Part shown: positions 7,701 through 14,459 of the stretch, one piece after another
Layout of the letters: every line of letters starts with the position of its first letter
Position numbering within the stretch: the first letter of the stretch is position 1
NCBI GenBank assembly: GCA_004556565.1
Contig: SFGN01000044.1
Span: 1 to 22,043, forward strand
Source of the DNA: Lachnospiraceae bacterium
GTDB lineage: Bacteria > Bacillota_A > Clostridia > Lachnospirales > Lachnospiraceae
Reading direction: 5' to 3'
DNA length: 22,043 nt
Translations under genes and position numbers: made by a program
The notes under the pieces: generated by a model
Databases searched by the model: none
What the model saw: the letters and a program-made list of their open reading frames with translations, nothing else
What the model was told of the DNA's origin: nothing

Positions 7701-9371
7701 AATATGCTTAAAAACAAACCCGATCAGTTTAGAAAGCGCATTTCAAAGGGAAGCTATTGGAAAAAGGAAGTGAAAGCGATGAAGTTTGAAGCAATTATAG
7801 GAAATCCCCCATATCAAGCAGATCTCGGTGGGGCCAGTGCTTTGCCGGTGTATCATTATTTCATTCAGAACGCCAAGGCATTAAAGCCAGACTACATTTC
7901 TATGATTACTCCTGCCCGTTGGTTTAATACTGGTACTGGCTTGGATTCGTTTAGAGAAGAAATGCTTCACGATACCCGCATTGCGGTTCTTCACGATTTC
8001 GTTAATGCAACAGATTGCTTTACCAATGTTGAGATTAAGGGTGGCGTAGACTTCTTCCTTTGGGATAAGACCTACAATGGAAAATGCGATATTACTACGC
8101 ACAATGTGGATGGAACGACTGTAAGGTCTAAGCGGTATCTTGTTGAGGACGGAATGGACTCATACATTCGTAACAGTTTCCTTATTTCTATATTGGAAAA
8201 AGTTCGAGCGAAAAACGAGCCGTCTTTTGCAGACTTGATTAGTTCTCGTGATCCTTTTGGTTATGATATTCGTCTTCCTGGAAGCATGAAAGTCGCGCCA
8301 CACAAATATTCCTTACTAAAGACTGAAAAGGAATATGTAGAGTTCTACTACAATGGATGGCGTAAGGAAGGAATCGGATATGTTGCGCTTGATTCAGTGA
8401 ACGAAAACACGGAGCTTGTTGACAAATATAAGATTCTTATTCCAAAGGCGTGGGGCACCGGTAAGGAAGGAAAAGATTGGCTTAATCCCTTTATTGTTTC
8501 ACCGCCTTCTGTTTGCACAGAGACATACCTTGTTGTGGGTGGATATGATAGTGACACACAGGCAAAGAACGTTGTTACTTACATGCAGACAAAATTCTTC
8601 CATGTGCTTGTGTCGCTACTGAAAATATCCCAAAATGCAGCTAAGGGCGTATATCAGCTTGTACCTCAGCAAGATTTCTCCAAAGAATGGAGTGACGAGG
8701 AACTTTATAAGAAGTATGACTTCTCGCCAGAAGAAATAGCGTATATTGAGGCAACATATAAAGCCAAAGACGCTGAATCCATTTTCCTGAAGATGCTCAA
8801 CTCGTCTTATCTTGAAAATGTGAAATACTTGTTGAAGAAATATGGCACAGTAAAGCACAACTATTTCAAGGACACAAATTGTACTGAAAAAAACACGCTG
8901 ATTAGCCGTACAAATGAAGGCCTCTACTGCCATCACATTGATGAAGACAAGGCCATTATGCTTTCTAACGACAAATATGCAGCTGCAAATCCGTTTGAGT
9001 ATCAGAAAGCAGACAGACTTGTATATTGCAATCTTCTTGAGCACCTTCTCCTGCACGTAAAAATCGCGGAGAATCCGAGCGAGAACGCAAACGATGGTGA
9101 ACTTCCCGGCATTGGCGGAGCTATCAACTTCATTTGCAAGGATCTAAATGATATTTACGCCGGTAAAGAACCCGCAGATGAGTGGCGCAAAAAGGTTGCA
9201 GAAAAAGTAAAGGATAGCTTCGAGGATTATATTGCAATTCTCCGCTATCTCTGGAACGTAGTAGAAAGCAATCCTTTGTACAAGGCTATTATTACAAAAG
9301 AAATGCTCTGCGTTGGCTGGGACGGCAAAGTTGTAAAAGAGGTTATGAACGCACTCAATGGCAACGATTGA
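4698..9371 (+). CDS. Single-chain nuclease-helicase-methyltransferase (type ISP/IIG-like restriction enzyme)
   Basis: This 1557-aa protein has a modular layout. Residues 1-130 resemble a GIY-YIG/T5orf172 nuclease (YVFS at 15-18, LKVGEAT at 28-34, R58, E115 in EEWF). A superfamily 2 helicase follows: Walker A RFGKT near 181-187, DEAH at 302-305, SGTPF at 331-335, and a later motif around TTGVTVKEW. After a Pro-rich linker (about 715-735) comes a gamma-class adenine methyltransferase with a TP motif (863-864), NPPY at 1036-1039 and the Eco57I-like stretch ITPARWFN. The C-terminus holds an HNH-like pattern, HHIDED at 1412-1417 and NLLEHLLLH at 1445-1453. Size and helicase-methylase order resemble LlaGI/LlaBIII-type ISP enzymes, which instead carry an Mrr-type nuclease. 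The SAM motif I is degenerate (LEINSKTGLYP). It probably cleaves unmodified invading DNA; methylation is unproven. The start is ATG 4698, or 4701. Confidence 0.88.
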   Translation: MMERFDQTYSYKLIYVFSMPYETHKGLLKVGEATLNTDIKPVSLVPNCHALNQAAKARIDSYTKTASMSYKLEYTELAIKQEDGYSFSFKDKDVHKVLMNSGVHKVQPNGATGEEWFQTDLATVLNAIKAVKDGKHSIAPSGKSAGAAVTPIDFREEQLEAVEKTLKTFKKDNEMLWYAKMRFGKTLTALEVIRRQQYRRVIIVTHRPVVDDGWSEDFRKIFFKGNSEHDYNYERKTKDSYYTFDEKTDAENDRKIKKLDKDGEYFIYFASIQDLRGSKLVGGNFNKNNAVFALNWDLIVIDEAHEGTQTELGDNVIKLLRKEKTKVLALSGTPFNLLSQYSEDNVYTWDYVMEQKKKTEWDLLHHGDHNPYADLPKMHIYTYDLGEKLKKYVSDEYDTKAFNFREFFRVWYKGPNNKRELPKGAVEGRFVHENDIVSFLNLMATEDKDSGYPFSTQEYRDMFRHTLWMVPGVKEAKALSDLLRNHPVFGKFGIANVAGEGDKYEEDHSADALELVRNTIKNNKYSITLSCGKLTTGVTVKEWTAVLMLSGSYSTAAAQYMQTIFRVQSAGSIDGRQKTDCYVFDFAPDRTLKVLTETVHLSRKPGKSQQKRREAMTEFLNYCPVIAIAGSRTKKYSVESMMEQIKQIYAERAVNSGFEDESIYNDELLKLDDIDASKFNELRDIIGSSKAAKKKSEVVVNGQGLTDEQVEHIDDPDQPDNPNPPTPPTPEEIAERLKKKQAKEARKKAIDILRGISIRMPLMIYGAAKADGTDIPIDEDISIEEFVNLVDDESWKEFMPQGVTKKIFSDFTKYYDRDVFIAAGKRIRKLAAAADKETPTRRVIMIAEIFRHFKNPDKETVLTPWRVVNLHMSETLGGWCFFNEEYQDDTQEARYRLEEPRFVDRGAITKTVYADNAQILEINSKTGLYPLFVAYSFYKQKMEGMSDDDWEPQDCQEFWEDAIKNNVFVICKTPMAKSITRRTLCGYSNIPVNAHYFDDLINMLKNKPDQFRKRISKGSYWKKEVKAMKFEAIIGNPPYQADLGGASALPVYHYFIQNAKALKPDYISMITPARWFNTGTGLDSFREEMLHDTRIAVLHDFVNATDCFTNVEIKGGVDFFLWDKTYNGKCDITTHNVDGTTVRSKRYLVEDGMDSYIRNSFLISILEKVRAKNEPSFADLISSRDPFGYDIRLPGSMKVAPHKYSLLKTEKEYVEFYYNGWRKEGIGYVALDSVNENTELVDKYKILIPKAWGTGKEGKDWLNPFIVSPPSVCTETYLVVGGYDSDTQAKNVVTYMQTKFFHVLVSLLKISQNAAKGVYQLVPQQDFSKEWSDEELYKKYDFSPEEIAYIEATYKAKDAESIFLKMLNSSYLENVKYLLKKYGTVKHNYFKDTNCTEKNTLISRTNEGLYCHHIDEDKAIMLSNDKYAAANPFEYQKADRLVYCNLLEHLLLHVKIAENPSENANDGELPGIGGAINFICKDLNDIYAGKEPADEWRKKVAEKVKDSFEDYIAILRYLWNVVESNPLYKAIITKEMLCVGWDGKVVKEVMNALNGND

Positions 9372-9726
9372 TGAGGCATTGGCCAAACTGCAAAAGTCTG
9401 CATTTCGGGCTAAGTTTCATTTGACCGAAAAGGACAAGCAGTACGTCAAAGATAAAGGTATGAATACTGTTCGTGAGCATGCTGCTGACTTTGTAAGGCA
9501 ACGGCTTGCTCCGGCAGTTATTCCGAACGACGGAAAGCAAACCCCGATGCGAGGCCATCCGGTCTTCGTAGCGCAGCACGCTTGCGCTTGTTGCTGTAGA
9601 GGTTGCCTGAACAAGTGGTACAAGGTTCCTGTTGGAACCGAACTGAACGAGAACCAGCAGGAACGCATTGTAAATCTTCTTATGGCTTGGATAGACTGTC
9701 AGATGAATGGAGATCAAACGCAATGA
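9358..9726 (+). CDS. DUF4186 family protein
   Basis: This 122-aa protein overlaps the end of the giant enzyme gene by 14 bases and the next gene by four, so it belongs to the same transcript. The family signature is clear: RLAPA, NDGKQTPMRGHPVF and a Cys-rich HACACCCRGCLNKW (residues 74-86) that could bind metal. DUF4186 proteins are small, widespread and of unknown function. Their conserved His/Cys block could hold a zinc ion or an active site, but I see no established catalytic signature. Its place between the restriction-like enzyme and the PHP-ATPase suggests an accessory to one of these, which is inference. An in-frame alternative start is not needed. Confidence 0.85.
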   Translation: MATIDEALAKLQKSAFRAKFHLTEKDKQYVKDKGMNTVREHAADFVRQRLAPAVIPNDGKQTPMRGHPVFVAQHACACCCRGCLNKWYKVPVGTELNENQQERIVNLLMAWIDCQMNGDQTQ

Positions 9727-11756
9727 AGAAAATTGATTTACACATTCACACAATAAAAACTCAAAGCGACCATGATTTTAACTTCTCACTTAGTGCTTTG
9801 AAAAAATATGTTGAGGAACAACATTTAGACGCAATTGCCGTGACAAATCACAATCTGTTTTCCTTAGAACAATACAACCAAATAGTTGACGAGCTTTCAG
9901 GAATAACTACCGTATTCCCCGGAATAGAGGTGAATATAGGGAAAAAGATTGGACATTTACTGGTTATTGCAAATCCTTCAAATACTGCGGATTTTTCCGA
10001 ACGGTGCAAGCAGATTCAAGATAATGTTACAAGCGCTACGGACTCTGTAACGGTTGAGCAGTTTATGGATATTTTGCCTAACCTGTCTCAGTATTTGCTG
10101 ATTCCTCACATGGATAAAAACCCTAATGTTGATATTTATACCTTGTCAATGTTGGGAGATTACATCTCCTGTGGAGAGGTCGGAAGCATAAAAAAATTCG
10201 TCTACTTCCAAAAGGACGAGAAAATGCCGACTCCGGTATACTTCAGTGATTATAGACCGACTGAAAACGATCCATATCCGATTAGAGCAACATATGTTGA
10301 TACCGAAGATATCTCATTGGCGTCAATAAAACTTTGCCTCCAAGATAAAACTAAGGTTTCTCTCTCTGATGAGAACGGGAATATGTGTTTCCAAGCTCTT
10401 CCGAATTTGCCCTTATCAACAGGTCTAAACGTTATCATGGGTGGAAGATCTTCTGGAAAATCTTACACGTTGAACCGGCTGTATGATACATATGAAAATG
10501 TGAAATACATCAAACAGTTCCAACTACTTGAGATAGACCCCAGCAAGGCAGAACAGGATTTTGCTGATCGAATTGCAGCAAAGCAAAGTGTGATAACTCG
10601 TGACTACTTTCTCCCTTTCAGCCAAATTGTCGATGAGATAAAAGATATATCAATTTCTGATGATGAAAAGGCAATTGAAAACTATATCACCTCGTTGATA
10701 AAACATGCGGAAGAAACAGAACGTGCGGACGCATTTTCCAAGTGCTTGTTATACTCGGAAAGCGAATTCCTTATTGATAACCAAGATGGCATAAAAGAAC
10801 TAATTGGAGCCGTAGAAAAGCTTCTCGATTCTCAGAAGTATAAAGAACTTATTGAGAGAAATATAAGTAGAGCCAGCTTGATCTCGTTGTTACATGATTT
10901 GATTGCACAGTACCAAGCAGAACGGGAACAAACCTTAAAAAAGCTTTGGGTTAACGATTTGATTTCTGATGTAAAGAGAGGCCTTCAGTCACGAACGGCG
11001 GCAACTCGAGTGAGTGATGTCGATTTCTATCAGGTACAGATGAATCGCGTGAAAGTTGATAAGTTCGTTTCTGTGGTCAAGGCCTTACAAAAAGACAGCG
11101 TTATTCATGAAAAGGACATTGAAGGTTTTATCGTTCAGGCACGCAAACGGAAATTCTCTGGTGCAGGTGAATTGAAAAATCAAAGTGGTAAAGTATTAGC
11201 ATTTTCGAGTATATTCCCACTCTATACGACAGATCCGTATGAATTTTTACAAGGATTAAAAAGCATGCCGGAGTTGTCGGACGCCGATTATTATGAATAT
11301 TTTGCCAAGGTTGAACACGTAATTCTAAATCGCTATGGTTGTGAAGTTTCCGGTGGCGAACGAGCAGAGTTTAACCTATTGCAAGAAATCAATGACGCAT
11401 ATCAGTATGATATGTTGCTGATTGATGAGCCAGAATCATCGTTCGATAATATCTTCCTTCGGGAGCGTGTCAATCATATTATTAAAGACATTTCACAACA
11501 GTTACCCGTCGTTATAGTGACTCACAATAGCACAGTTGGTGCTTCAATCCACCCTGATTTCGTTGTGAATACTGTAAGGACAATAGTCGGAAACACGGCA
11601 CAGTATGATGTCTATTATGGATTCCCTGGAAGTAAAGAATTGACTAATAAAGCCGGAGAAAAGATTAAGAATCTTGATGCTATTCTAAATTGTTTAGAGG
11701 CTGGCGAGGTCGCATACGATGAAAGGAGACGGGAATATGAAATGCTTAAAAATTGA
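9723..11756 (+). CDS. PHP-domain and ABC-type ATPase fusion (defence-like)
   Basis: This 677-aa protein begins with a PHP phosphoesterase domain (D5-L-H7-I-H9-T, H17, TNHN, PGIEVN near 67-72, LIPHMDKNP), the metal-binding pattern of PHP nucleases and phosphatases. From about 230 it becomes an SMC/ABC-like ATPase: Walker A GGRSSGKS (240-247), a helical insert (about 290-520), signature SGGE (543-546), Walker B LLIDEPE (565-571) and switch H601 in VTHNS. NCBI names some PHP-ATPase fusions TrlF family; this recollection should be checked. Such architecture (ATPase sensing plus a metal-dependent hydrolase) suits a nucleic-acid-targeting defence effector. The start is ATG 9723, overlapping the DUF4186 gene by four bases; an upstream in-frame extension to 9603 only reads through that gene. 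Domains are certain; substrate is unknown. Confidence 0.87.
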   Translation: MKKIDLHIHTIKTQSDHDFNFSLSALKKYVEEQHLDAIAVTNHNLFSLEQYNQIVDELSGITTVFPGIEVNIGKKIGHLLVIANPSNTADFSERCKQIQDNVTSATDSVTVEQFMDILPNLSQYLLIPHMDKNPNVDIYTLSMLGDYISCGEVGSIKKFVYFQKDEKMPTPVYFSDYRPTENDPYPIRATYVDTEDISLASIKLCLQDKTKVSLSDENGNMCFQALPNLPLSTGLNVIMGGRSSGKSYTLNRLYDTYENVKYIKQFQLLEIDPSKAEQDFADRIAAKQSVITRDYFLPFSQIVDEIKDISISDDEKAIENYITSLIKHAEETERADAFSKCLLYSESEFLIDNQDGIKELIGAVEKLLDSQKYKELIERNISRASLISLLHDLIAQYQAEREQTLKKLWVNDLISDVKRGLQSRTAATRVSDVDFYQVQMNRVKVDKFVSVVKALQKDSVIHEKDIEGFIVQARKRKFSGAGELKNQSGKVLAFSSIFPLYTTDPYEFLQGLKSMPELSDADYYEYFAKVEHVILNRYGCEVSGGERAEFNLLQEINDAYQYDMLLIDEPESSFDNIFLRERVNHIIKDISQQLPVVIVTHNSTVGASIHPDFVVNTVRTIVGNTAQYDVYYGFPGSKELTNKAGEKIKNLDAILNCLEAGEVAYDERRREYEMLKN

Positions 11757-12033
11757 AAATGGCAGAGGCTTTTTTGCCCAATCAAGTGGCGAAATGCAAC
11801 CTATTGACAAGATGACAAAGGACGATATTCTTTATCTCCTTAGTGTTGCAACAAATCCGGAAGGCGAATTTGAAATGGACTCGCTTGAAGATCATGAATT
11901 ACTGAACGAGGCACATAAAATCATTTATAGGAGTTTATACTCCAAATTTTCTGAATTGCTCAGTAATAAGACAAGATTTGTCGAAGAAAGCGCCGCAACG
12001 TATAAAGAGGCCCTTGATAAATATCAGGAATAA
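11737..12033 (+). CDS. Small helical partner of the PHP-ATPase (hypothetical)
   Basis: This is a 98-aa protein that I do not recognise. After a short N-terminal segment (MKCLKIENGRGFF) it is predicted to be mostly alpha-helical and acidic (EFEMDSLEDHELLNEAHK, then a long helix to the C-terminus). The start is placed at 11737 because AAAGGAG (11721-11727) sits nine bases upstream; an ATG at 11719 lies on top of that SD. The gene begins 20 bases inside the end of the PHP-ATPase gene, which implies translational coupling and a fixed stoichiometry. It may be a regulatory or inhibitory subunit of the ATPase, which is inference from coupling only. Confidence 0.75.
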   Translation: MKCLKIENGRGFFAQSSGEMQPIDKMTKDDILYLLSVATNPEGEFEMDSLEDHELLNEAHKIIYRSLYSKFSELLSNKTRFVEESAATYKEALDKYQE

Positions 12034-12078
12034 CATATTACTGACTAAGCACACAGATTGACACAAGGAGCATTGCTT

Positions 12079-13062
12079 ATGGATAACGAAAGCAAACTCA
12101 GACCTTTATATCTTGGGAAAATATTATATGAGCAAACCGACGAGGAGAACTATCTTACAACGGCTCAGCTGATTCAGATCCTTGAAGAGAAATACGGCAT
12201 TCATTCCCATAGAGCTACCATAGCTACCGAAATCGAGCTGCTTAAGCAGTTTGGCATGGATATCGAGACGGTGAAGTCTACTCAAAACAAGTATCATCTT
12301 GTAAGTCGGGAATTCGATATTGCAGAGCTAAAACTGCTTATCGATGCAGTCGAATCATCAAAGTTTATCTCTGCCAAAAAGAGTGAGCAGCTTGTAGCCA
12401 AGATAAGCAAGTTTGCCGGATCTCACAAGGGAAACGAACTGAAAAGAAACATCTTCCCTGAGGGACGAATCAAGCCGGTGAATGAACAGATCCTTCTGAT
12501 TGTTGACGCTGTAAATGAAGCAATCAACTCTAATAAGAAGATTGCTTTCCAGTATTACCAGTACAATGTGCGTAAAGAAAAGAAGGTCAAGAACGACGGA
12601 GATCAGTATGTTTTCAGCCCTTACTACCTCGTATGGAATGGGGATTATTACTACATGGTCGGATATTCAGATAAGCATAAAAACATCGGAAGCTTCCGTA
12701 TTGACCGGATCTGCAAGCAACCCAGGGTCCTTGGAACAGATGCGGTTCCCAAGCCAGAGGATTTCGATATAAACGAATACCTTAACACGATGTTCAGGAT
12801 GTACAACAGCGAGCGCTGCACCGTTGAATTAGTTTGTGACAACAGCGTTATGGACGCTATCATAGACCGATTTGGCGAAGACGTAAGAACTTACGCCAAT
12901 AATATGAATACATTCAGAGCAGAGGTCGAAATTGCAGCAAACCATGTTTTCTACAGCTGGGTGTTTGGATTTAGCGGAAGAGTAAAAATAAAATCTCCGG
13001 AAAATGTTAAGGCCGAGTACATCCAAATGGTAAAAGAAGCGGCAGAAAATCTCGAAGCATAG
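12079..13062 (+). CDS. WYL-domain transcriptional regulator
   Basis: This 327-aa protein has an N-terminal winged helix-turn-helix (about residues 8-75; LTTAQLIQILEEKYG, then HRATIATEIELLKQFG). It continues into a WYL domain with the core SPYYLVWNGDYYYMVGY (180-196) and FRIDRI (207-212), then a C-terminal WCX-like extension. WYL regulators bind nucleic acids or nucleotide ligands and often control defence loci (BrxR and CapW are known examples). The start is ATG 12079 with AAGGAG at 12065-12070; an in-frame TTG at 12058 lies upstream of that SD. It stands 45 bases after the small helical gene and only 12 bases before the SLOG-like gene. It probably senses a nucleic-acid or nucleotide signal and controls this island; target sites are not identified. 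Confidence 0.9.
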   Translation: MDNESKLRPLYLGKILYEQTDEENYLTTAQLIQILEEKYGIHSHRATIATEIELLKQFGMDIETVKSTQNKYHLVSREFDIAELKLLIDAVESSKFISAKKSEQLVAKISKFAGSHKGNELKRNIFPEGRIKPVNEQILLIVDAVNEAINSNKKIAFQYYQYNVRKEKKVKNDGDQYVFSPYYLVWNGDYYYMVGYSDKHKNIGSFRIDRICKQPRVLGTDAVPKPEDFDINEYLNTMFRMYNSERCTVELVCDNSVMDAIIDRFGEDVRTYANNMNTFRAEVEIAANHVFYSWVFGFSGRVKIKSPENVKAEYIQMVKEAAENLEA

Positions 13063-13074
13063 GAGTGATTCGTT

Positions 13075-13548
13075 TTGTTGGATACCTATACAGTGTCATT
13101 TTTCGGACATCGGATGATAGACAATTTTCCGAAAGTTGAAGATCAAGTGGAGAAAATCGTCCGGCATTTGATTCAAGAAAAACAATACGTTGAGTTCCTC
13201 GTTGGCCGAGATGGAGATTTTGATCAAATCGTCGCTTCTACAGTGCGGAGAGTAAAACGTGCGGTGCGAGACGATAACAGTGTTCTTGTCTGGGTTATGC
13301 CTTACCCAAAGGCTGAATATGAGGATAACACCGAGTCCTTCGACTCTTATTATGATGAGGTTGAAGTATGTCAAGAATCATGCTCGGCACATTTTAAGGC
13401 CGCAATAGCCATAAGAAACAACAGCATGATTGAACGTTCGGACTTAGTTGTGGCTTATGTAGAGAGAAAAAGCGGTGGCGCATATAGAGCATTGGAATAT
13501 GCGGAAAAAACTAACAAGAAAATAATCAATATTGCTGAGTCTCCGTGA
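13075..13548 (+). CDS. SLOG-like Rossmann-fold protein (DUF1273-type)
   Basis: This 157-aa protein shows the SLOG/LOG-like pattern: a first strand ending FFGHR (9-13), the segment FLVGRDGDFDQ (41-51), a helix and strand (VLVWVMPYP), RNNSMIERSDLVVAYVE (114-130) and a Gly-rich SGGAYRALEYA (133-143). SLOG domains bind nucleotides or nucleotide-derived ligands and occur in DprA, LOG and several immune sensors. The gene begins with TTG at 13075 (or TTG 13078). AGGAG at 13061-13065 overlaps the WYL stop codon, so it is coupled to the WYL gene. A role in sensing or producing a nucleotide signal that the WYL protein reads is attractive but unproven. Confidence 0.82.
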   Translation: MLDTYTVSFFGHRMIDNFPKVEDQVEKIVRHLIQEKQYVEFLVGRDGDFDQIVASTVRRVKRAVRDDNSVLVWVMPYPKAEYEDNTESFDSYYDEVEVCQESCSAHFKAAIAIRNNSMIERSDLVVAYVERKSGGAYRALEYAEKTNKKIINIAESP

Positions 13549-13563
13549 CGTAAAAGTCCGTTT

Positions 13564-13593
13564 TTGGGGACACAGAGTGTGATTTAATATAAA
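13564..13593 (+). promoter_or_regulatory. Possible weak promoter before the third gene block
   Basis: TTGGGG (13564-13569) and TATAAA (13588-13593) are 18 bp apart in the 82-base gap after the SLOG-like gene. The -35 match is poor. The call rests mainly on the AT-rich -10 and on the start of a new gene block here. Confidence 0.3.
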
Positions 13594-13612
13594 TGGCATA
13601 GTAAAGATGCCA
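13594..13612 (+). repeat. Small inverted repeat in the leader of the next gene
   Basis: TGGCAT (13594-13599) and ATGCCA (13607-13612) form a perfect 6-bp inverted repeat around a seven-base loop. It abuts the possible -10 box and sits seven bases upstream of the SD GAGGTGA (13620-13626). It could be an operator or an RNA hairpin. It lacks a T-run, so it is not a terminator. Confidence 0.45.
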
Positions 13613-13630
13613 GAATTGTGAGGTGATGAG

Positions 13631-14371
13631 ATGTTCAAATGGTTTCGTGAACGAAGAATAGCCAAGAGTGTTGAAGCAGCAAGAATTTTTGTAAACGAAA
13701 ACTATAAGGAACCGCCTAAGACATCTTCGGGGACATCTTCTGGAATTAGATATAGCCGAAGAGCAGAACCCAAATTCAGCCGCGATGTAAAAAATAGTAT
13801 TAGCTTTAGTGAAGAACCAAAGCCAAAAGCTGAAGAAGATGAAAAACTCCAACGTGTTGATGAAGCGGATGTTCAGTATAGTCTGAGAGAATCGGATGTA
13901 AAGTATAGCGACCGCGATGTTAGATATAGTCTTAGAGACAATTATGACAGCAGTTCTATTGACCGAGCTGTGCGTAGCCTGTCCTCAACAGACTCTCCAC
14001 TTAGAGCACTCAGAACTCTTGAAGATAATACAAATATGAGTTTTGTAGATAAAATGCTTGATTATATCAATATTAAACATCTGAGGGATTCGGATGTTTA
14101 TAAAGCAGCTCAAGTAGATCGCAGGCTATTTTCAAAGATAGTATCAGACCGTTCATATAAACCAGCTAAGGATACTTGTATTGCATTATCCCTTGCCCTT
14201 CAGCTTTCCCTTTCTGAAGCAAATGATATCCTTTCAAGAGCTGGCTATGTTTTATCGCATAGCAGTAAGAGGGATGTTGTTATTGAGTATTTCTTCAGAG
14301 AGCGCATCTACGATCTAAATGATGTAAATGAAATATTATATCGCCTTGATCAAAAACTGATTGGACGGTAA
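13631..14371 (+). CDS. Protein with repeated aromatic-Ser-Arg motifs and an HTH-like C-terminal domain
   Basis: This 246-aa protein has three parts. A basic N-terminal helix (MFKWFRERRIAKSVEAARIF) is followed by a charged, probably disordered region (25-130) and a folded alpha-helical C-terminal domain (about 137-246). The middle region repeats a short motif: IRYSRR (39-44), KFSRD (48-52), VQYSLRE (81-87), VKYSDRD (90-96) and VRYSLRD (97-103). The C-terminal domain (DVYKAAQVDRRLFSKI, then a helix pair and LSRAGYVLSHSSK) resembles an XRE-like HTH that I have seen in other Firmicutes accessory proteins joined to varied N-termini. The SD GAGGTGA (13620-13626) with four-base spacing supports ATG 13631. 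Function is unknown; the motifs may be peptide-binding or cleavage sites. The domain reading is by eye. Confidence 0.82.
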   Translation: MFKWFRERRIAKSVEAARIFVNENYKEPPKTSSGTSSGIRYSRRAEPKFSRDVKNSISFSEEPKPKAEEDEKLQRVDEADVQYSLRESDVKYSDRDVRYSLRDNYDSSSIDRAVRSLSSTDSPLRALRTLEDNTNMSFVDKMLDYINIKHLRDSDVYKAAQVDRRLFSKIVSDRSYKPAKDTCIALSLALQLSLSEANDILSRAGYVLSHSSKRDVVIEYFFRERIYDLNDVNEILYRLDQKLIGR

Positions 14372-14386
14372 AAATGTCGTGGTAAA

Positions 14387-14455
14387 GGCGACCAAATCCA
14401 TAATCGAAATGAGTACAATATAAGTGTACCAATAAAACGATTTATGGAGGTCGCC
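14387..14455 (+). promoter_or_regulatory. Structured leader: 14-bp inverted repeat masking a ribosome-binding site
   Basis: GGCGACC (14387-14393) and TCCATAA (14397-14403) pair with 14442-14455 (TTATGGA then GGTCGCC). That gives 14 bp with a three-base AAA bulge, extended by TCG/CGA (14404-14406 with 14438-14440). An inner pair, GTACA (14413-14417) and TGTAC (14425-14429), lies in the loop around an AATATAA stretch. The SD GGAGG (14446-14450) of the gene at 14460 lies inside the right arm. As RNA the element would hide the SD. As DNA it could be an operator flanking a -10-like box. Confidence 0.65.
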
Positions 14456-14459
14456 ATTT

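Noticed and set aside
9603..9722. A 40-codon N-terminal extension of the PHP-ATPase
   Set aside because: It only re-reads the end of the DUF4186 gene in another frame. The PHP domain starts exactly at ATG 9723 with MKKIDLHIHT.
13570..13630. Similarity between the two leaders at about 13570-13630 and 14372-14459
   Set aside because: Both contain AATATAA followed by TG and a small dyad, but the shared stretch is too short to call a repeat family.
14387..14455. Reading the 69-nt inverted repeat as a MITE or CRISPR unit
   Set aside because: It occurs once, has no flanking direct repeat that I could see and carries the next gene's SD. It is treated as a regulatory leader.
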